From: SHZI01 sp964407855
GTDB taxonomy: Bacteria; Pseudomonadota; Gammaproteobacteria; Steroidobacterales; GCA-2729495
NCBI GenBank assembly: GCA_964407855.1
Contig: CAYOXI010000021.1
Location: 1-35,810, forward strand
DNA length: 35,810 bases
Reading direction: 5' to 3'
The stretch's first letter is position 1. Each line of letters starts with the position of its first letter. Made by a program: the position numbers and the translations under genes. The notes under the pieces are model-generated. The model was not told the DNA's origin and did not search any database. It saw nothing but the letters and a program-made list of their open reading frames with translations. Positions 30,821 to 35,810 of this stretch are shown piece by piece.

Positions 30821-32152
30821 ATGCAGTCGGGCGACCCATACAGTCACCGGGCCATCTGGGCCATCGCCCTGCCAATGATCCTGTGCTCCATCACGGTGCC
30901 GCTGGTGGGCCTGGTGGGCACGGGGATGATGGGCAACCTGGCGGATCCGGTTTACCTGGCTGCGACCGCGGCCGCTGTGCAGGTCTTCAGCATTCTCTTC
31001 GTGGCATTCAATTTCCTGCGCATGGGCACCACCGGCATCACGGCCCAGGCCCACGGCTCAGCCCGGAACATCGCCATGCGCCAGGCGCTGGGCGAGGCGG
31101 TGATCGTCGCGCTGATTCTGGGTAGTTTGCTGCTGGTTCTGCAGGTACCCATCCGGAACGCGGCCTTCAGTCTGCTCGGCACCGAGGCGGATGTGACCCG
31201 TCACGCCGCCGACTACTTCGACATCCGGATCTGGAGCGCCCCGGCCACACTGTTCAATTTCGCCGCCATTGGCTGGCTGCTGGGCATGCAGAACGCCCGG
31301 GGACCGCTGGTCATCACGCTGGTAATCAACCTGAGCAATGTGCTGCTCGACCTCTGGTTCGTGCTCGGGCTCGGCCTCAAGGTGCAGGGCGTGGCCGCCG
31401 GCGCGCTGCTGGCCGAATTCACCGGAGCGGGCGTGGCCGTCTGGCTGCTCGCCCGGGAACTGCGCCGCTACCCCGCGGCGTGGCCATGGCAGCAACTCAG
31501 CGCGCCGCGCGCCTACCGCGACCTGCTGGCCATCAACGGCAACCTGTTCATCCGCACGCTGGCGCTGATGTTCACCTTTGCCTTCATCACGGCCCAGGGC
31601 GCGCGGATGGGCACCGTCTTCCTCGCGGCCAACGCGCTGCTGATGAACTTCCAGTGGCTCACCGCCTATGCGCTCGACGGCATCGCCAACGCTGCCGAAG
31701 CACTGGTGGGCAAGGCCGTCGGTGCCCGGGACCGTCCCGGCATGCGCGTCGCCGTGCGCCGGACAATGGCCTGGTCGCTGGGCTTCGGCGCGATGTTCTC
31801 GCTGCTCTTCCTGGTGGCCGGGCCGCAGGTGGTCGCCCTGCTGACCAGCCTGCCGGAGATCCGGGCAACTGCCCTCACCTACCTGCCCTGGATGATCCTG
31901 CTGCCGCTGATCTCCGTCTGGAGCTTCTTCTACGATGGCGTCTACGTGGGTGCCACCCGCAGCCGGGAGATGCGCATCGTCATGATCGCCAGCGCCTTTC
32001 TGGTCTTCGTACCGGCCTGGTACCTGAGCCGCGGTCTCGGCAACCACGGCCTGTGGCTGGCCTTCACGCTGTTCATGACCGTGCGTGGCCTCGGCATGCA
32101 CCTCTGGTTCGGGCGCCTGATGGCCCGGGATGCCCTCGTGCCGCTACGCTGA
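30821..32152 (+). CDS. MATE family efflux transporter (DinF-like)
   Basis: 443 residues with about twelve transmembrane helices in two similar halves. The opening HRAIWAIALPMILCSITVPLVGLVGTGMMG (in adjoining pieces) and the later RMGTTGITAQAHG are typical of the DinF subgroup of MATE transporters. They export drugs or other organic compounds in exchange for Na+ or H+. The second half repeats the pattern (FLAANALLMNFQWLTAYALDGIANAAEALVG, in pieces). Substrate is unknown. It may be co-transcribed with the Mpo1-like gene 17 bases upstream; purE starts 58 bases downstream. Confidence 0.92.
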   Translation: MQSGDPYSHRAIWAIALPMILCSITVPLVGLVGTGMMGNLADPVYLAATAAAVQVFSILFVAFNFLRMGTTGITAQAHGSARNIAMRQALGEAVIVALILGSLLLVLQVPIRNAAFSLLGTEADVTRHAADYFDIRIWSAPATLFNFAAIGWLLGMQNARGPLVITLVINLSNVLLDLWFVLGLGLKVQGVAAGALLAEFTGAGVAVWLLARELRRYPAAWPWQQLSAPRAYRDLLAINGNLFIRTLALMFTFAFITAQGARMGTVFLAANALLMNFQWLTAYALDGIANAAEALVGKAVGARDRPGMRVAVRRTMAWSLGFGAMFSLLFLVAGPQVVALLTSLPEIRATALTYLPWMILLPLISVWSFFYDGVYVGATRSREMRIVMIASAFLVFVPAWYLSRGLGNHGLWLAFTLFMTVRGLGMHLWFGRLMARDALVPLR

Positions 32153-32210
32153 GGGTGGGTCGTCGTGGTCGGGGTCGCAGCCAGCGCCGGGCCTGCGTAG
32201 AATCCGGCGC

Positions 32211-32747
32211 ATGGTCAACAGAAAAGCCCCCGGCCGTCCCGCCAGTCGGCGCGCGCCCAACCGTCGCCCGCTGGTCGGGGTGGTGATGGGGTCCACCTCG
32301 GACTGGCCCACGCTGAAGGCGGCGGTCGAGATCCTCAAGGACTTCGGCGTGTCATTCGAGAAGCGCGTGGTGTCTGCCCATCGCACCCCGCAGCTGATGT
32401 TCGACTACGCCGAATCGGCCCGGGAGCGGGGCCTGCGCATCATCATTGCCGGCGCCGGTGGCGCTGCACACCTGCCCGGCATGCTGGCGGCCAAGACCAC
32501 GCTGCCGGTGCTGGGTGTGCCGGTGCAATCGAAGGCGCTGTCGGGCCAGGATTCCCTGCTGTCGATCGTGCAGATGCCGAAGGGTGTGCCCGTCGCCACT
32601 TTCGCCATCGGCGAGGCGGGTGCGGCCAATGCGGGACTCTTCGCCGTCGCGATGCTGGCGCTGGATGACGCGCAGCTGGCTTCCCGGCTTGATGCCTTCC
32701 GGCAGCGGCAGGCTGATGCCGTCATGGCAGCCCGGCTGCCGGACTGA
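32211..32747 (+). CDS. purE: N5-carboxyaminoimidazole ribonucleotide mutase
   Basis: 178 residues from ATG 32211. It converts N5-CAIR to CAIR in purine synthesis. The fold motifs are VVMGSTSDWPT (25-34), SAHRTP with catalytic His57, GAGGAAHLPGMLA (81-93) and GVPVQSK. A basic tail of about 20 residues (1-20) precedes the conserved start, slightly longer than usual. The stop lies directly before the ATG of purK, giving a purE-purK operon. No clear ribosome binding site is seen. Confidence 0.96.
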   Translation: MVNRKAPGRPASRRAPNRRPLVGVVMGSTSDWPTLKAAVEILKDFGVSFEKRVVSAHRTPQLMFDYAESARERGLRIIIAGAGGAAHLPGMLAAKTTLPVLGVPVQSKALSGQDSLLSIVQMPKGVPVATFAIGEAGAANAGLFAVAMLALDDAQLASRLDAFRQRQADAVMAARLPD

Positions 32748-33893
32748 ATGACCCCGATCCTGCCACCGGCCACGCTCGGGCTGCTGGGTGGCGGGCAACT
32801 GGGGCGCTACTTTGTCCAGGCCGCCCGGGAACTGGGCTACCAGGTCTGGGTGCTCGACCCCGACCCCGACTGCCCCGCCGGGCACCTCAGCAATCGTCAC
32901 CTCGCCGCCGGCTTCGACGATGCCGCCGCGCTGGCGGCGCTGGCGGCCAACTGCGCCGCCATCACCACGGAATTCGAGAACGTCCCGGCAGCATCGCTGG
33001 AGCAGCTCTCCCGCTCGGTGAGCGTGCGGCCCGGTGCGGGCGCGGTCGCCGTGTGCCAGGACCGGTACCGCGAGAAGCGCTTCGTCATCGAGCACGGCCT
33101 GCCCTGCGGACCCTGGACCGCCATCGAGAGTCCGGCCGACATCGCGCAGGCACCGGACGCGCTGTTCCCGGGCATCCTGAAAACCGCGCGTCTCGGCTAC
33201 GACGGCAAGGGCCAGAGCCGGGTAGCCACCCGGGCGGAGGCGGTCGCGGCGTTCGACGCCGTGGGGGGGCGGGCCTGTGTACTGGAAGCGCTGCTGCCGC
33301 TGGACCTCGAGATCTCCGTGGTGCTGGCCCGCACCGCCTCAGGTGAGACGGCCTGCTTTCCGGTGGTGGAGAACCGCCACCGGAACGGCATCCTCGACAT
33401 TTCCATTGCGCCGGCCCGGGTGAGCCCCGCGCTGGCAGAACAGGCACGCGACTGCGCCCGGCGTAGCGCGGATGCGCTGGAGTACGTCGGCACGCTGGGT
33501 GTGGAGTTCTTCGTCAGCCGGGGAACGCTGTACGTCAATGAGCTGGCACCGCGGCCCCACAACAGCGGCCACTACACGCTGGATGCCTGCCACACCAGCC
33601 AGTACGAGCAGCAGGTGCGGGCGCTATGCGGGCTACCGCTGGGGGACCCGACGGCCCATTCTGCCGCCGTGATGGTCAACCTGCTGGGCGACCTGTGGTT
33701 CGACCAGGGCTTGCCCCGCGAGCCCGACTGGGCGAGTCTGCTCGCCCGGCCGGAGCTCAGGCTGCGGCTCTACGGCAAGACGGCCGCCCGGCCCGGGCGC
33801 AAGATGGGCCACTACACCGTGGTGGGTCCGGAGCTTGAACCGGCAATGGCAACCGCCCTGGCGGCCCGCGCGGCGCTGGGCATGGAGGATTGA
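32748..33893 (+). CDS. purK: N5-carboxyaminoimidazole ribonucleotide synthase
   Basis: 381 residues. An ATP-grasp enzyme that makes N5-CAIR from AIR, bicarbonate and ATP, supplying PurE. The protein starts with GLLGGGQLGRYF (11-22). The ATP-grasp part includes GLPCGPW, LKTARLGYDGKGQ and VLEALLPLDLEISVV. The catalytic region carries NELAPRPHNSGHYTLDAC and the end RPGRKMGHYTVV. It follows purE without a gap and is followed by the DUF2141 gene after ten bases. Confidence 0.97.
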   Translation: MTPILPPATLGLLGGGQLGRYFVQAARELGYQVWVLDPDPDCPAGHLSNRHLAAGFDDAAALAALAANCAAITTEFENVPAASLEQLSRSVSVRPGAGAVAVCQDRYREKRFVIEHGLPCGPWTAIESPADIAQAPDALFPGILKTARLGYDGKGQSRVATRAEAVAAFDAVGGRACVLEALLPLDLEISVVLARTASGETACFPVVENRHRNGILDISIAPARVSPALAEQARDCARRSADALEYVGTLGVEFFVSRGTLYVNELAPRPHNSGHYTLDACHTSQYEQQVRALCGLPLGDPTAHSAAVMVNLLGDLWFDQGLPREPDWASLLARPELRLRLYGKTAARPGRKMGHYTVVGPELEPAMATALAARAALGMED

Positions 33894-33903
33894 GGAAATG
33901 AGA

Positions 33904-34344
33904 ATGCGTGCAGGGATGCTGGCGTGCCTGCTGGCCACCGCCGGACTGGCACCACTGGCCATGGCTGGAGACAGCCCCACGCTGCGGGTGATCGCCACCA
34001 ACGTGAAGAGCGACGCCGGCGCCGTGCACGTCTGGGTCTACGACAAGGCAGATGACTGGCTGAGCGACCGCTATCGCACCCAGAAAGTGGTGCGCGTGGC
34101 GGGCAACCGCGACGGCGATGCGGTGACGCTGGAGCTGGTGCTGCCTCCCGGCGAGTACGCGCTGTCGATCTTTCACGACGTCAACGACAACGGCAAGCTG
34201 GAAAGCAATTTCATCGGCCTGCCGAAGGAGCCAGCGGGCCTGTCCAACAACCTCCGGCCCCGCTTCGGCCCGCCAAAGTTCAAGGACGCGAAATTTGCGC
34301 TGGAGGCCGGGGCTACCGTCGAGCAGAGCATCAAGCTGCAGTAG
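33904..34344 (+). CDS. DUF2141 domain-containing secreted protein
   Basis: 146 residues from ATG 33904, which has GAGGA (33892-33896) at seven bases; ATG 33898 is too close to it. Residues 1-20 form a signal peptide ending AMA. The remainder matches the DUF2141 pattern: VHVWVYD, then LPPGEYALSIFHDVNDNGKLESN (two pieces) and the final GLPKEPAGLSNN with RFGPPKFKDAKF. A small beta-sandwich protein is likely. No biochemical role is known. It sits between purK and a DUF924 gene. Confidence 0.88.
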   Translation: MRAGMLACLLATAGLAPLAMAGDSPTLRVIATNVKSDAGAVHVWVYDKADDWLSDRYRTQKVVRVAGNRDGDAVTLELVLPPGEYALSIFHDVNDNGKLESNFIGLPKEPAGLSNNLRPRFGPPKFKDAKFALEAGATVEQSIKLQ

Positions 34345-34374
34345 CCGCCTATACTCGGCCATGAGATTTTGTCC

Positions 34375-35028
34375 ATGAGCACGACCAGCAGTGGCGAGTC
34401 GCCGGCCACCACCGGAACCGACAACCCGGAGGCCCGCCGGGTACTGGATTTCTGGTTCCAGAGTGACAGCCGCGACCAGCCCACCATCGACAGCCGCATG
34501 GACCGCTGGTTCGCGGCCGACCCCGTCCTCGACTCGGTGATCCGCAGCGAGTTTGCGCCGCTGGTGGACCGCGCCGCCCGGGGCCAGCTCGACGACTGGA
34601 CCGGCACCATCGAAGGCCGGCTCGCGCTGATCATCCTGCTGGACCAGTTCCGCCGGCACATCCACCGGGGCAGCCCCAAGGCCTTTTCCCGGGATGCCAA
34701 GGCACTGAAGCTCTGCGTCGAAGGCGCGATGACCAGCGGTTACAAGACCCTCGGCAGCCTCGAGCAGGCCTTCTTCTTCATGCCGCTCCAGCACGCGGAG
34801 TCGCTGAAGATCCAGGAGCGCTCGGTAAAGATCTACTCGGGGCTCGTCAACAGTGCCTCCGAAACCCTGAAGGCCACGCTCGCCACCTTCGCCCAGTTCG
34901 CCGAACTGCACCACGACATCATCGAGTCCTTCGGCCGCTTTCCCCATCGCAACAAGGTTCTCGGCCGGCCGAACACGCCGGAAGAGGATGAGTACCTGGC
35001 AGCCGGCGCGCCCACCTTCAGCCAGTAA
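34375..35028 (+). CDS. DUF924 family protein
   Basis: 217 residues from ATG 34375; TTG 34369 in frame is an alternative. The DUF924 landmarks are VLDFWF (24-29), RWFAADPVLD, LALIILLDQFRRHIHRGS, FFFMPLQHAES and the end FGRFPHRNKVLGR. The family forms an all-helical, TPR-like fold with unknown function. The first 20 residues are low in complexity (Ser, Thr, Gly) and likely disordered. A TATACT box lies 25 bases upstream without a matching -35. The thiolase gene follows after 27 bases. Confidence 0.88.
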   Translation: MSTTSSGESPATTGTDNPEARRVLDFWFQSDSRDQPTIDSRMDRWFAADPVLDSVIRSEFAPLVDRAARGQLDDWTGTIEGRLALIILLDQFRRHIHRGSPKAFSRDAKALKLCVEGAMTSGYKTLGSLEQAFFFMPLQHAESLKIQERSVKIYSGLVNSASETLKATLATFAQFAELHHDIIESFGRFPHRNKVLGRPNTPEEDEYLAAGAPTFSQ

Positions 35029-35055
35029 CCCCAACCCCTGTGAGCAGGTGACGAC

Positions 35056-35810
35056 ATGCACTACCAGCCCCCCCGACGGGTCGCGATCATCGGCAGCCGG
35101 CGCATCCCCTTCTGCCGTGCGAACACCGCCTACACCCGCCAGGCCAACCAGGACCTGATGACTTTCACCCTGCAGGCGCTGGTGGATGCCTACCAACTGA
35201 AGGGCGAGCGGCTGGGCGACGTGGCCCTGGGTGCCGTAATGAAACACTCCCGGGACTGGAACCTGGCCCGGGAATGCGTGCTCGGCACCACGCTCGCCCC
35301 TGAAACGCCCGCCTTCGACCTGCAGCGGGCCTGCGGCACCAGCCTGGAAGCGGCACTCCTGATTGGCAACAGGATCGCGCTGGGCCAGATCGACGCGGGG
35401 ATTGCCGCCGGCACCGACACCATCAGCGATGTACCGATCGTCTATCCGGACGAATACCGGGAGCTGCTGCTGGCGAGCGCCCGGGGCAGGAGCTTCGGCC
35501 AGAAGCTGCAGCCCTGGCTCCGCCTGCGGCCCCGGATGTTCAAGCCGGTGACCCCGGGCGTCACCGAGCCGCGCACCAAGCTCAGCATGGGCCAGAGCAC
35601 CGAGATCACGGCCAAGAAATGGGGCATCACCCGGGCCGACCAGGACCAGCTCGCCCTGGAAAGCCACCAGAAGGCCGCCCGGGCCTGGGACGAAGGCTTC
35701 TACAAGGACCTGGTGGTGCCCTTCTCCGGCGCGCAGCAGGACAACAACATCCGGCGGGACACGTCGCGGGAAAGCCTCGGCAAGCTGAAGCCGGTCTTCG
35801 ACCGCGGCGC
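35056..35810 (+). CDS. Acetyl-CoA C-acyltransferase (thiolase, FadI-like), 3' end outside window
   Basis: 251 residues are visible from ATG 35056, with AGGTGA (35046-35051) upstream. The thiolase start RVAIIGSRRIPFCRAN is followed by the nucleophile Cys93 in QRACGTSLEAAL and the AAGTDTISDVP motif. MGQSTEITAKKWGITRADQDQLALESHQKA, in pieces, is the usual mid-domain. The loop insertion around LLASARGRSFGQKLQPWLRLRPRMF resembles FadI, the beta subunit of the anaerobic-type fatty-acid oxidation complex. The C-terminal active-site His and Cys lie beyond the window. It could be a biosynthetic thiolase instead; the next gene (fadJ or not) would decide. Confidence 0.92.
   Translation, partial: MHYQPPRRVAIIGSRRIPFCRANTAYTRQANQDLMTFTLQALVDAYQLKGERLGDVALGAVMKHSRDWNLARECVLGTTLAPETPAFDLQRACGTSLEAALLIGNRIALGQIDAGIAAGTDTISDVPIVYPDEYRELLLASARGRSFGQKLQPWLRLRPRMFKPVTPGVTEPRTKLSMGQSTEITAKKWGITRADQDQLALESHQKAARAWDEGFYKDLVVPFSGAQQDNNIRRDTSRESLGKLKPVFDRG

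Noticed and set aside
31058..32101. 347-residue minus-strand frame opposite the MATE gene
   Set aside because: Composition rich in His, Gln, Glu and Gly is the antisense image of a membrane protein; no start signal or domain.
33757..35667. 636-residue open frame on the minus strand antisense to purK, DUF2141, DUF924 and thiolase genes
   Set aside because: It mirrors four well-recognised genes on the plus strand, has no family features and is rich in Gly, Arg, Gln and Val as expected for a shadow frame in high-G+C DNA.

Overview
The window is a stretch of bacterial chromosome with high G+C (roughly two thirds by eye). It carries mostly housekeeping genes in an order typical of Gammaproteobacteria outside the enteric group: dut-coaBC / radC-rpmB-rpmG, then mutM, coaD, rsmD / ftsY-ftsE-ftsX-rpoH, and later purE-purK. 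High G+C, many GTG/TTG starts, an XthA/Crc-type nuclease, a DUF4124 protein and an HrcA-type (CIRCE) operator suggest a relative of Xanthomonadales, Nevskiales, Steroidobacterales or Chromatiales. No single marker fixes the genus. Two runs of exactly 100 N (12946-13045 and 15291-15390) show that this is a draft scaffold.

Layout. 1-4385 (minus strand): asmA-like gene, a membrane-bound EAL protein with a degenerate GGDEF site, and the 5' part of mutY. 4413-8358 (plus): a dyad-rich divergent region, then a tightly overlapping signalling cassette of REC-GGDEF-EAL enzyme, cytoplasmic PAS histidine kinase and single-domain response regulator. 8395-10203 (minus): a small secreted cysteine protein, an SDR oxidoreductase and an unrecognised HExxH protein. 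The last of these is divergent from a PaaK/CapK-type adenylate-forming ligase (10239-11615). 11648-12945: tRNA-Gly(CCC), a membrane protein and trmB, which is cut by the first gap. 13046-15286 (minus): Rieske protein (cut by the gap), AmpG-like transporter and XthA/Crc-type nuclease, coupled head to tail. 15520-19327: DUF4124 protein, dut, coaBC, radC and rpmB-rpmG, ending in a clear rho-independent terminator. 19428-21878 (minus): desaturase followed by a serine beta-lactamase-like protein. 22032-25712: mutM and the convergent minus-strand set rsmD-coaD-ggt. 25759-29471 (plus): ftsY-ftsE-ftsX-rpoH, closed by a strong terminator. 29570-30247 (minus): OmpA-type lipoprotein. 30318-35810 (plus): Mpo1-like membrane protein, MATE transporter, purE, purK, DUF2141 and DUF924 proteins, and the 5' part of a thiolase.

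The most notable regulatory signal is a perfect CIRCE element (TTAGCACTC-N9-GAGTGCTAA, 28546-28572) directly upstream of rpoH. It implies that HrcA controls the heat-shock sigma factor, so the two classical heat-shock circuits would be wired in series. Other points of interest are the c-di-GMP/phosphorelay cassette with its structured leader, the HExxH/SDR/ligase neighbourhood, a desaturase whose C-terminal tail resembles the tail of ISL3-family transposases, and a catalytically intact nuclease of the Crc lineage. I see no CRISPR array, prophage or intact insertion sequence, and no gene-free stretch over 300 bases. Apart from the gaps, the window looks like ordinary core chromosome with a few lineage-specific insertions.
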